Origin: Paramecium pentaurelia
Taxonomy: Eukaryota > Ciliophora > Oligohymenophorea > Peniculida > Parameciidae
DNA: 64,000 bases
Direction of reading: 5' to 3'
Assembly: GCA_905183005.1 (NCBI GenBank)
Contig: CAJJDO010000104.1
Span: forward strand, 62,001 to 126,000
In this document: positions 48,074 through 59,563 of the stretch, piece after piece
Position numbering within the stretch: the first letter of the stretch is position 1
Layout of the letters: each line of letters begins with the position of its first letter
Program-made: the position numbers and the translations under genes
The notes under the pieces: model-generated
Told to the model about the DNA's origin: nothing
Databases searched by the model: none
What the model saw: the letters and a program-made list of their open reading frames with translations, nothing else

Positions 48074-48816
48074 ATGAATTAAGGTTTGAATAATAAGAGC
48101 AAGGCTATTATAATTAAATAGCCTTATCCAACCTTTATGAGAGCACTAAATTTAAGTAAAAATACTAAATCAAATCATGAAATACCTAAAGAATAACAAT
48201 AAATAGCAACCTAAAGAACTTAAAGAACCATCATACCTTCAATGTATGAAACTAAGTTAATATTATAAATAGAAAATCAATCTCAAATAAAAATAGTTAA
48301 GAAAAGATAAGAGTTTACGATGTTTTCAAATAGATTCCCAGAAACAAAAGCCAATCTTATCATAATCAAATTAATAAGATGGATGAGTCAAGAGATATAA
48401 TAACTAAACTTAATTAGCAAAAAATAATCAATGTTGGTAAATATTTTAAGTTTAAATGAAGTAAAGATTGTTAAAAAACATCTAGATTTTTAGAACCAGT
48501 CTAAACAACTCATCGTATTGAACTACCTCCTTCAAACAAAAAAAGATCATATAGCAATGCATAACCTATAGATAAACTATTTAAAATGAATGACAACTCA
48601 ATATCATATATTAAGCCCCCTTTAGAAACACAAAGGAAAATCTCAAAAATTAAAACTAATTTAAAATTATAAAGAGATGATAATATATTAGATTTGTTAC
48701 TATTAAACACTTGTGAATTAAAAAAAAAATTGTCAAATAAATCAAGTAACAACAGCAGTTTTATTTGTGTTAGACCTGGAAAACTGCCTAAAGACTTCTT
48801 TATTTATAATTAATGA
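48074..48816 (+). CDS. Hypothetical basic protein
   Basis: 227-residue Lys/Asn/Ser-rich protein of unknown function. Two introns, 48244-48272 (29 nt) and 48437-48466 (30 nt, ending AAG), are needed to keep one open frame from ATG 48074 to TGA 48814-48816. Without them the frame shifts between exons while protein-like sequence continues. Recognisable stretches include KIRVYDVFKQIPRNKS, RFLEPVQTTHRIELPPSNKK and DDNILDLLLLNTCELKKKL, the last probably a short amphipathic helix. There is no signal peptide, membrane span or family motif. Confidence 0.6.
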
Positions 48817-49621
48817 TATATAATTAATAATAATATAAGATATTGATAAAATTATATATTAATGCTAATATATTTAATATTGTTGTTTAATAAAGCATAC
48901 AATCCTATTTATTAAATAACTTATTTACATGATTATTTGATATCTCACTTTATCAATAGATATTTCTATGTTGGTTTCGAATTAAGAAAGAGGAAATACA
49001 GAATATCCATAAAGAAATAGGTTTATAATGTTATTAAATTACAATTATAACTTATAATAACTTTCTGAAGGGTGAATAGAGATTAAGTAAGATAAGATTA
49101 GAACTGATTATAATAACAAAGAGTTAAATTTATAATTTTGAAATAAAGTTTAAATGAATAAAGATAATTTCCAAAAAGTTAGATATAAAATATTAAATTT
49201 GATTATACTTTTTAAATTATGATTGTTATAATTAATGATGCAAATATACTAATCTATCAAGTATTTTATGCTTATTAAATTATAAATATTAAAAGGAGTA
49301 AAAATTCAAATATAATTAGTACCCATATTTCTAAAAAGCATTGATTATTAGATATAAGATATAAGAGATTAAATTTATAGAATTTAAAATATAAGTAAAT
49401 TAATAATTAATAGATTTTATTTATAAATATTTAATTGATATTCTAAATATTAAATGGAAGATATGAATAAGGAATTAATATAAATATTCATCACCTATAT
49501 ATTTGATAATAATAATAGAATTTGATGATTATTTGAAAATACTCTTCAAAACTTTAGTAATTACTATAAAAAATAAAAAAATTATGATTGTACTAATAAA
49601 TTTAACTAAAATTCATTATTA
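48817..49621. other. Intergenic, no gene seen
   Basis: About 800 bp of AT-rich DNA between the 3' ends of two convergent genes. All frames are interrupted by TGA and no plausible exon chain was found. Its size is large for convergent genes in so compact a genome, so it may hold a relic too decayed to recognise. Confidence 0.45.
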
Positions 49622-51184
49622 TCATAAATCTTATTATTGACTTTTAGTATACATTTTTCTTGAATTTGATTAGACTGATATTTCATTTTTACTAGAACCA
49701 GAAATTCCAAGTTCTTATTCTAATTCATTTAAAGAAACTTCTTATTTCTAATCCATTTCTAAAATAAAATAAAGATAAATTACATTCTTTATTTTCATCC
49801 TCATTTTCCTAATCCATATCAGGATAAAATGAAAAAGGAACATCATGAAAATGTATTCCTGGAGAATTCTCAATATAAGATAAATAATCATAAACAGTAG
49901 CAACTATTTTATTTAAATCTTCTGTTTTATTTCTATTTTCTACATTCTATTTAATTGGAAAATGTAATAAATAATCAGGTGAGTAATAATCATAATAAAT
50001 ATCATTAGATGGTATAGCCTAAATAAAAAATGATAAATTACTTAATCAATTTATTAACCTAAAGCAATTCCTGTTTCATATGCCCAACATCTTGAAACAT
50101 TTGATATTGTATATCCACCACCACCAAGTAGAATCATAGGTGTTCCAAATGATTTCATATATTATACACAAGCACCATGACCTCTAAGTTTTAATATATT
50201 AAATGATATACTTAATAGATAAATTGAATCCTCCTAATTTATCTAATGATAATGAATCAGCTCCACATTACATAACAATACAATCTGGTCTATAAACTTA
50301 CATTACTCTGCTTGTAATTTTTTTGAACATTTCTATATATGGTTCATCAGACATTCCAGGTTTCATTGGAACATTAACTGAATAATATCTACCAACTCCA
50401 ACTCCAACAGAATTCAATTATCCTGTTCCTGGATAAAAATCATCTCCATATTAATGAAATGATAATGTCATAACTCTATTTGTTAAATAGAATGCTTCTT
50501 CTACTCCATCACCATGATGACAATCAATATCAACATATAATACTCTCACATATACTCTTAGTAATTCTAAAATGCATAAAACAATGTCATTTATATAACA
50601 AAATCCACTTGCTTCTTTCTTTTTAGCATGATGTAATCCACCAGACCAATTTATAGCTATATCAGCTTAACCTGTTAAAATAGAATGTGCACAATCTATA
50701 CTGGCTCCTGAACTTAATTAGCAATAAGAAAATAATCCAGAGAATGTAGGATTATCAGGTGAATCACCAACTTTGAATTCAGAATTTTCTGTTTTTATCT
50801 TTTGTTATTGACTCCATTTAATAATCAATTTAAATTCTTCCAATAAATTTTCAGGTATTACAGATTCATTATTGGCAGAACAATACTCTTTAACAAAATT
50901 TATCTTATTTTAACTCATGAATTAACTGAGATAAATGATATAATCAGGATCATGAAATTTTCTAATTTCTTACAATTACGCTTCTCTTATTAAATAAACA
51001 TCCATTTAACGAAAAAGACTTAATATATGATAGTTTATTTCTACCCATAATTGACGATTAAATTATGTGCCATAATGATTCTCTTTGGTTTCATTGGATG
51101 CTCTTTTCCATATTGAAATTTTCCAATAAATCGATTATAAAAGTAAGCCACTCTTCTGCTAGAATCTGAATCAGTCTATATCAT
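49622..51184 (-). CDS. Class I histone deacetylase (RPD3/HDAC1-like)
   Basis: 486-residue zinc-dependent deacetylase acting on acetyl-lysine in histones. Domain features: RVAYFYNRFIGKFQYGKEHP at the N terminus; GASIDCAHSILTGQADIAIN; the active-site dyad in WSGGLHHAKKKEASGFCYIND; zinc ligands in VLYVDIDCHHGDGVEEAF; YGDDFYPGTG; VMQCGADSLSLDKLGGFNLS; and MILLGGGGYTISNVSRCWAYET, containing the catalytic Tyr. All are intact. Introns: 51019-51044 (26 nt, ending AAG), 50184-50211 (28 nt), 50019-50041 (23 nt) and 49759-49783 (25 nt). The 100-residue tail is acidic then Ser-rich (QEVSLNELEQELGISGSSK). Expected in a nuclear co-repressor complex. Confidence 0.95.
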
Positions 51185-51473
51185 TAATTAAAATATTTTA
51201 TTATTATTAATAATAATAAAATATAATCTTTGTTTTAATTTATATATCTAATTATACTATATGAACAAATAATGATTTAATAATATATTATATGTTACAC
51301 TATTAATAATATTAAAATATAAAAGATTACAAAAAACATTAATATCTAGATTAATATAATAATATTTAAAAGATATCTAATATAAAAATTGTCATTAAAA
51401 AAAAAACATTGAAAACAACAAACTTTTAATCAATTTTGTATTTCATTATTTACATTAGCTTTTTTCGAGATGT

Positions 51474-52376
51474 TCATTATATATTCTAAATATAATTTAT
51501 TAGATTACCAATCTCCAAATAATTCATAATGTTCAATCCTTTAGTATAAGTATTCTTGAAATCTGTTTGTTACTTTAATATATCTATCTCCATATGTTTT
51601 GAATCTAAAATTGCATATTGAATTTTCTCAAAAACACTCAAATATTATTATTGCTTTTATCTAATTAAAGTGATTCTATCTTAAACTTTAGGAGTACTTA
51701 CAATAGGATCTGAACTTTTCCTATCTAAAATGGTATTAAATTCTGATTTTCCTGAATCAGAATAAGTATCAGTCTTGATTTTTACTATATTTTAAGATTA
51801 CTAAAAAGAACTGTTAAAAGTAGACACTGTTTCAATGTTACTGTTGGATTTATTATTCATTATTAAATCTACTATATCAATATTTGTATCTTCTCCTAAA
51901 CATTTTTCTTTAATCTGCTCTAGAATTATTGTAGATGTCATGTTCGTTTCTTGACTACCTAACATTTTGAATTTTCTATTCTCAGGAGCATATAAATCAA
52001 TCTTTGGTTATAGTTTTATAGGTTTTTATTCTATATTTTTAGTTGATTGCATCATTTAGATTACAGATATCTCCTTTTAATTTTGAATTACTGAAATATA
52101 TGCTTTAAATGGAATTGAATTTAGGCATTATATTACATAATTACCTACTTTTGTAAATTCATAGATAAATGTTTGATTTTCATAAAGAGGAGGTGTTTCT
52201 AATTCTTCTTCATCTTATTATTGATCAGATTATGAAATTGATAAAATAAAATATCTTTCTTAACAATAAATCTGACTATTTGATTAGATTTTGAGAACTT
52301 TGATTGTTAAAGCATTGTTGAGTGAGATTATTAATGATTAAGGAATAAATTAGAAATTTTTGATTTCTAATAACAT
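51474..52376 (-). CDS. Hypothetical protein
   Basis: Intronless 300-residue protein. The first 110 residues alternate hydrophobic and polar positions (NNALTIKVLKIQSNSQIYCQ, FIYEFTKVGNYVIQCLNSIP, FKAYISVIQ), suggesting a beta-sandwich domain of unknown type. The middle is Ser/Asn-rich with a Ser-Asp stretch (KTDTYSDSGKSEFNTILDRK), and the end is helical (YLSVFEKIQYAILDSKHMEIDILKQ). No signal peptide. It begins 16 bp after the stop of the upstream minus-strand gene, so the pair may be functionally or transcriptionally linked. Confidence 0.65.
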
Positions 52377-52392
52377 TAAATTAAATATATAA

Positions 52393-53423
52393 TCAATTCT
52401 TGAATTGTGGCGATTCTGATGGAAATAAGCTTTTTTAACAATTTAAGCCCTTCATTAATAATTAAGTAAATTATGAAGTCTTATCTGGTATTCTCACAAC
52501 TTATTAATCTTTCATTATCACCTAATCTTCATCAATTGAATTATTGGTTTCACATGTTTGGAATAAGTTTTCTTATAAATTATTGATAAATTGATTTTGT
52601 TATTAAATATTACTGAATTCTTTCATCTCATAAAAATCATCCTTATTTTAAAAAGAGATATATAATGATAAATAAGTTTATAAGGATTGTTATAATTGCT
52701 TACATAACAAATGATTCTATTAAGTAAAATTATCATGTAATTATTTGAATTAATGAATAACAATATCTTATTGATTTAACTATTAAACAAAAATGGAGTG
52801 TTCTTTAAATCTCTTCTAATAGATCTACATAATTTCATTAAATGGACCCATAGCCATAAATTCTATAATATTGAATTCATTAGATAGAATGTCATCTTCC
52901 ATCTTTTTTAATGATTCAATAGTAGAACGTATTTAATATTATTCAGCATTTATACATTTTTCAATTTATTTAAGCATCTCACTCTAAATTCTAAATATTT
53001 AATATATACCTTCAATTAAAGTAAAGGTTAAATGGTTTCATCAAATATTCTCTCTATGTATTGTTACATATCTGAGATTTTTATATTCTCCAAATTTAGT
53101 TTTGTTTATGTAATCAATTATTTAAATTATGTTATTTATTCATGTCTAATCTCCTTTTCTCTTAATTCAGGACTTTAAGTACTCTAAATAGATATATAAT
53201 ATTGATATTTTACTGTATAAGTTGATAATGATATTGTCTTAAGTTTTGGAGATGGATGTATTGTCTAATTTAATGAATTATATTGATTTGTGTTCATTCT
53301 TTTTTCTTCATTGCCTTCATTTTAATCATCTTCAATACCTATACAATTGTTAAAATTCAATTTCACTCCTGCATAGCAATTCTATTATGTTAATATTGGA
53401 TTTGTTCTATTTTATATTTTCAT
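52393..53423 (-). CDS. Coiled-coil hypothetical protein
   Basis: 334-residue protein with one intron, 52984-53009 (26 nt). After a polar N terminus with Ser/Thr-Pro sites (TIHPSPKLKTISLST) it is predicted helical through most of its length (EIRHEQITQFKQLITQTKL, IESLKKMEDDILSNEF, KRFKEHSIFVQQLNQQ), consistent with coiled coil. The end (NSIDEDQVIMKDQQVV) is acidic. No enzymatic motif. Closely followed (16 bp) by another minus-strand gene. Confidence 0.65.
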
Positions 53424-53715
53424 TAATGATTTCAGTATTTAACTTTCTTTATATTAATATTTAATGTACAATTATGAAGTTTCTAATCTGATGCTTAAGT
53501 TGAAATGTTTTTCTTTGGTTGATTTGGTGTTTGATGTTACATCTCATTTAAAAGTGATCTGTTTGAATATGAACTTTTCTCCAAAGAAGATGTCTTTTAT
53601 TTACTCTTGTTCAGATATGAAAATTTTTAGTTTTGAATTGCTTTCATGTTTTCTTTCATTAATGGACTCTTGCGCATTAAAATATATTTTTAACAACTTT
53701 TTTTATTTATTAATT

Positions 53716-54995
53716 ATGCAATTAGAAATTTATAAAGATAGAACATCATCAAATGAAAATACTCAGTAAAATAAAGCTATAGAAACATTACAATCTCTGT
53801 TACAATATATAAATGATCTAACAGATATTGTTAATGAAATTAAACTTAAGAATTAAGCAGAGTTTATTATTGCATATTAAAATCATATGTAAAAAATTAA
53901 AGCTGAATTGAAAGAATTAAAAAATAAAACAGAAGAATAATAAAATAATCTTGTATTAAATAAACTTAAAATAACTTCAAATGAAAATTAATTGGTATAT
54001 TTTTAAATACCATTTTCTAATAGACATTATTTAGAGAAGAATGCCTTAAATTATATGAAAAAATTGAATAAAAAAATAAAGAGAATTAAGAACTCAAATT
54101 CTCATTAGAAGAATAAAAAAAAACAAATGAATTTCTTGAATAATAAATTAAAGGTTTAATGAAGAAACTCAAATATTAAGAAATTGAAAAAGAACAAAAA
54201 CCTACACCTTTATTAGAATAGACCTTTTGTACAACTACACATACAAATCATTTTAGTAATGCTTTATTTATTCTATTTAATAGAGTATCCCAAAAGAAAA
54301 TTAACAGAATATAATACAAAACTAGATTTATCTTCATCTTTATCTAAATTTCATTATTCTACAATTAAAGATATGTTTTCTAGTGAAGAATATAATAATA
54401 ATTCAAAGTATGATGAATTAATTGAAAAGATATCTAAGTATTTTGATTTAAAATATTATTAAGTTATGTTACTTAAATTGAATAAAAGTATTAAAAATAA
54501 ATACAAGCTTTGAATCAAAAAGTTCATAATTTATTAATCTCTCAAAATAAGAAAAGTGTTATTAGAAGTGATCTTGAAACTTTCTTTTTAGATTGTGTAG
54601 AAACTGTTCGAAGAGATATTCTAAAAAAAAAACTACCTTTTGGAAATAATTAATGGTAATAGAATTAAATTGAAATGATTTCAGACTATTCTTAATTCCA
54701 TAAAGAAGATAAATTAAAAATACTATAACTTGTAGTAAGTAATGAAAAAATCTTAGTTTTCTTATATTAAAAATTATTTCCAAATCATGTTAATTTAGTC
54801 ATAAAATCAATACGTGAAGACATTAATATAAATAACTTTTTAGAACAAAGCGTTAAATGTGATTTATCAAATAATCATCAATAATCTGGTGATTATAAAA
54901 TAGATGTTCCAAAAACAACTAGAGAAGTTCGATCAGCATCTATGAGCAAATAATTAGAAGTAAGAAGAGGAAAATTATTATTTAAATAATATTGA
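53716..54995 (+). CDS. Coiled-coil protein
   Basis: 400-residue protein starting at ATG 53716. The first 180 residues are a strong coiled coil (NKAIETLQSLLQYINDLTDI, KIKAELKELKNKTEEQQ, EKIEQKNKENQELKFSLEEQ). The C-terminal half is more globular and helical (QKVHNLLISQNKKSVIRSDLETFFLDCVETVRR). Introns: 53995-54023 (29 nt), 54256-54283 (28 nt), and a third that is ambiguous: 54488-54507 (20 nt) or 54463-54488 (26 nt) both keep the frame. The minus-strand gene upstream begins at 53423, giving a 290-bp shared upstream region. Cytoskeletal or ciliary role is possible, not shown. Confidence 0.7.
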
Positions 54996-55023
54996 TTGAT
55001 TATATTAATTATCTATATTACAA

Positions 55024-57222
55024 TCATAATTTATGTCTTCTATTAATATGGATTTATAATTCCATTTGACTCTTAAATTTTCTTCCGCAATTCGGTTACA
55101 TACATGGATAACCTTCTTCTGGAATATTATTAATAATTTAATTGATTAATTGTCTTGTATTAGAGAGTTCATTATTTTCCTTAACTTTTAAAACTTAATC
55201 ACAAACATTTCCAAATGTTTAAACAGCTGTTTCTATTTTATTTGCATACTCTTAATTTAAATTTGAATCCAATAATAAAATTAAACATTTTAATCCAAGA
55301 TTAGCTATATCATTTTCATTAGTGGTACAATCATTTAAAACTTAAGTTATATAATCAATTATATTAATATTTTCTTTTTTTCTATAGATATATCTAATAT
55401 TCTTACTTAAAGTCTTAATCCTAGAGCAGATTTAAAATTACACCTAAACAATAATATACAACTTCTCTTGAATTAGAATCTAATAATACAATAACACCTT
55501 CTGAGATTCTTGATTTCATTATTTATTTGATTAAATCCTTTTACCTTGATAAATTTGATAAAACTCTTAGTCCATCACAACAAATTTCTTGATCTTCATT
55601 TTATATAATAAAATGTCCAAGAGTAGTAATTAATTCATATTTAATATTTTTGTATTCGAAATCATTTAAAAATGTTTGTTTTTCATAAAATGTTAAATTA
55701 GATAAACAACTTAAAGTACAAGAGATGATTTCCTAATTATAAACTAAAATTTTACTTATTATTTTGTAATTATAGTATTCTTTTGTAATAATTTTAATAG
55801 TTTTGATATTAATATTCTATATTCATTTGAATAATTCTTTAAGATATCTAATCCAATTTATTCTATAGTCAATATATTAGCAATTAATCTTATGATTCTA
55901 ATTAAAGCATCAATATCTTTTCTATGAAATAAATAATTAATTATTACTCTGATTGTAATATTTAGAAATCCCAAGCTGCTCTACTTTATGAAAATTAATC
56001 TATTTAATTTAATTATTATGGATTAATTTCTTTTGTCCAATAATAATCAAAACATTTTAGAATATCACCAAATTAATTAAATTTATAATAAATTAATTAT
56101 CTAATTCCCTCAAAATATGTAGTCATATTAGCTAATAAAAAGGAAGCTCTAATAATGATATAAATATTGGTTTAATATGTTTTAAAAAAACTAGAAATAT
56201 TTTGCATTGCTTCAGTACTTTACAAGAAGTATTCACAACATTCTTTACTCAATGACATCTTTGACATAATTCTTAATGTATTTAAAATTAATTCATAATT
56301 ATTACTATAATTAACCATACTAATAACTAATTTTTTAATAATTCCATTTTAAAGATACATTTCAACACTATTATTTTCATTAGCTAAATTTCTAAGAGTT
56401 GCAGTTATTGTAGTATATAAATTTAATAAATCTTTTTCAAAAGTTTGATCATATGGGAATGAATGTAAATAATTATCTATTAATTATATATAAGTAGGTT
56501 ATAATAATTTTTATGCTTCCTTTTGATTATTAGCTATATTCTTAATAATAATAAATATTAAATTTAAATAAGGTAATTATTATGATGTTGTTGCTTAATC
56601 TTTTGGTAATTATGTAAATAGTTTTAAGATTCTAAATAAAACAAAACTTAAGGAATTGTCATTAATTAAATTTAAGAATACATTCTCATTACTTAATTAT
56701 GCAGTTTTCTATAGAATGGCCAAGATCTATTATGGTTGATAAAGTAAAGAGGGCAATTGTTCTTAAATTTTGGATCCACTTTTTGGTCTTCTTAAAAGTG
56801 GTTTAGCTTATTTTTGAAATAATAGATCCAATAAATTTAATGTAGTGAATCCAAATAAGGCTGCTTTGATAGCATATAATCTAACTTGTAGATCATTAAA
56901 ATCTATTAATTATATACTCTATTTTAAAATTTATTCTTTGCATTAATCATTGCATTCTGTGTTTTAGGTCCAATCTTTAAAAAAGACGTAACATTTTTAT
57001 ATCCATTCTAACTTACTTAGATTAATTGATTTAATAAATATACTTTTCTTATTAAATATTATCGACTAGCCAATTTATATTTACAGATTGAATATCAATT
57101 TTTGAACTCTAAGGTCTTGAATCAAGTTATTTATTGAGTGTGATTTTAGGTGGTAAACCAATCTTTTGTTAAGGTCGATTTAATGTTATTTTGCTGAGTG
57201 TCAATTTCTTTTCTGGATTCAT
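55024..57222 (-). CDS. Armadillo/HEAT-like repeat protein with C-terminal C2H2 zinc finger
   Basis: 698-residue protein. Most of it is made of paired helices with the spacing of armadillo repeats (LYAIKAALFGFTTLNLL, ITATLRNLANENNSVEMYLQ, EIISCTLSCLSNLTFYEKQ, EICCDGLRVLSNLSRQKDL, VVYYCLGVILNLLQDQDF). The last 30 residues form a single classical finger: C-x4-C-x12-H-x4-H in PCMQPNCGRKFKS and QIHINRRHKL. Introns: 57016-57043 (28 nt, ends AAG), 55922-55947, 55733-55755 and 55382-55406. Start chosen at 57222; an upstream ATG at 57363 in the same frame overlaps the preceding gene and encodes poor sequence, so it was rejected. Confidence 0.85.
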
Positions 57223-57298
57223 GAAATTCGAAAATTGAATATAATTAAATATTATAATGAATATTGATAATAATATGTTTTCATAGATTATAAAATCA

Positions 57299-58109
57299 TC
57301 ATTAATTAAGGTGAGTATTTTAAAAACTCTCTTCTGCTTTTTTTCTTTTAACATCAGATCCATCTTATATTATTACACATTTTGTAATCTCTTCAAGAGG
57401 TTCCTCATTTGAAATGGATTATTTAAATTTCTTTTTATTACTGGTTATTTATTCTACCTATTCCTTATAACCAATTATGTTAGTTAATTGATCTATAAAG
57501 GATTATAGTAGATTTTAGAATTCTTTTTGTTTTCTTGTTTAATGAGTTTGATGTATTCGAAATAACTGTTAGCCCAGATTCATTTTAACAATCTACAATA
57601 ATTCATTTTTTGATATTTCATTCAATAATTATGCAATCTTATTTTACATAGAAACAATTACATCATCCATTTAATTATCTTTTCTTATTAAATCATTCAA
57701 TTTAATGACAAGACATTTAAGTATATGCTCATTTAAATTTTCAAAGCTAGGCAATATATTTTAATATTGTCCAGTCAGAATTTGATTTGCCAATTCTATT
57801 GCTTCCTTTAATTTCTTTGTTTCTGTTTATGTTGGCCTATCATCCCATTTTTTAACTTTTTCAAGACGTAAATCAGCACTATAATTTAATATAAAACAAA
57901 TACTGTGTTCCATCTGCTAAAAAATTCACTCTGCATTATTAATTTGTACCTGTTTTTCCATTCGAAATTGAAGAGATCTATTTATGATTATTCTATAATT
58001 ACTTATGCTGGCCACCATGGATCTAAAGCTTAAAAAACTACTTACAGCCTAAGACTTTAGCCCAAACTACTTCATTTATCTCAAATTTCGCATCATAGCC
58101 CTATTACAT
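57299..58109 (-). CDS. PWWP-domain protein
   Basis: 247-residue protein with an N-terminal PWWP domain, a reader of methylated histone H3 lysine 36 and DNA. Reconstructed core: INEVVWAKVLGYDPWWPAQV, FEWKNRVNFLADGTHADLRL, EKVKKWDD. The typical hydrophobic start, the PWWP strand and the VxFxxDxTHxxL strand are all present. Downstream is an all-helical region (TETKKLKEAIELANQILTG, LNEHILKCLVIKLNDLIRKD) that may bind partners as in LEDGF-like proteins (inference). Introns: 58023-58045 (23 nt), 57931-57949 (19 nt, ending CAG) and 57879-57903 (25 nt). The middle one is unusually short, but only this combination gives both PWWP halves in frame. Confidence 0.8.
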
Positions 58110-58287
58110 TCTTTCTCTTTTTGTACTGTAAAACAATTAATTAATTACAAGATATTATAGGATTTTTTTAAATTCGTTAATCATCATATTTATAATTAAT
58201 TTTAATATGAATTCAATCTCAGAAATAAATCGATGTCTCTAACATATATTTCATTATTCCTAATAACCACAATCACCTAGCTGCATC

Positions 58288-59292
58288 ATGTCTATGAAAT
58301 CCTATTATGATGATTTAATAAACTTCGATAATTATAATATATTTGAACCTCAACTTTTCCAATTTGAAGATTTGAATACTTCTAATTGTAAATATTGATA
58401 ATAATTAAAGTTAGTCACTCCATTTTTAGATTTTCAATTTGAAGATGATGTAGTATTTTAAAATAATGAGATAAATTAAAATGAAGAAGAAAATTTTAAA
58501 TCTTCCAATCTTCATAAGATTTCCTCTATGCAAAATAATAATGAATAATCATAAGTGGCTTTGATATAATTACGTAATTTCAGATAGAGTATAAATAAAG
58601 AGATACAAATTAAATAAGTTCCTTTAGATGTATTTACTAGATAACTTACTCCTAAGAGATCAATACCATCTCTTTTTGATGATGAACCACCTTTAGAAAT
58701 CAAATAGAAGACAATACAAAATTATAGACCTTTAAGAGAAAGAATATAAGAAAAATTATCTTAAAAATAAATAGATAAAAAAGAATAATAAGTAATACAT
58801 AATCGATTTTAAAATGTAAATCAAAATTCTGCTAGCAGATATCATTCTAAAAGTCCATAATCATAATTTACAAAGGAATTTAAATAAAAATTCAATTCAA
58901 TAACTACTAATCAAAATTTATAATTCAATTTAAATTAATTATCTAGTAATCAAAGATAAACTTCAAATTCTAAAAATTTATCTACTCCTTAAAAAAACAA
59001 TAAAGAATAAATTGATTCAACAGTAAAAATAAGAATTGATATTCAAAACTTTCAAGAAAATCATAAAAGATCAACTAATTAGAAATAAGAAAAAGAAAAT
59101 AAAATATTAACACCTTTAAAATATTAAAGCAAAATAAATTGTTAAGATTTTGAATAAGTAACAAAAACTAAAAATTTTACAAATAATTATAGAAACAAAA
59201 GTCCTAAAAACTTTTCAAAAAGTCCCATTAAAACTCCAGAGAAAGAATCATGCAAATATGTAGTTGTTAATTTTTATTAAAAAAAATATTGA
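58288..59292 (+). CDS. Hypothetical Q/N/S-rich protein
   Basis: 325-residue low-complexity protein rich in Gln, Asn, Ser and Lys, with one intron, 58388-58414 (27 nt, containing a TGA in frame). Short acidic phrases at the N terminus (QFEDLNTSN, LDFQFEDDVVF) precede a long disordered region with several Ser-Pro or Thr-Pro sites (RQLTPKRSIPSLFDDEPP, NLSTPQKN, SPKNFSKSPIKTPEKE), which look like proline-directed kinase sites. No domain recognised. It is divergent from the PWWP gene (178 bp). Confidence 0.65.
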
Positions 59293-59563
59293 TTCAATTT
59301 AAATCATTATTTAAGTGTTTTCTCTTATTATAATATGTATATAAATATAAGAAATCATATATTTCAATTATAATTTCAATTATATCATCTCAATTATGAT
59401 AAATTTTATTTCGAATGACTTTTATTATATTTTTTGATCTTACAATTTATAATAGGATAATTATTGATAATTTTTCATTTTATCTTCAGCACAATTATAT
59501 AAAGTTTATATATAGTCTTATGTGATCAGAGAAATTAATTACATCAAATTAATTTATAATATA

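Noticed and set aside
53464..53769. A 101-codon plus-strand frame rich in Phe, Leu, Ser and Cys
   Set aside because: It has no homology-like pattern, overlaps the start of a better-supported coiled-coil gene in another frame and lies in its upstream region.
57220..57363. Upstream ATG at 57363 as start of the armadillo protein
   Set aside because: It overlaps the coding end of the PWWP gene and adds sequence with no conserved features; the ATG at 57222 gives a clean start after that gene's stop.
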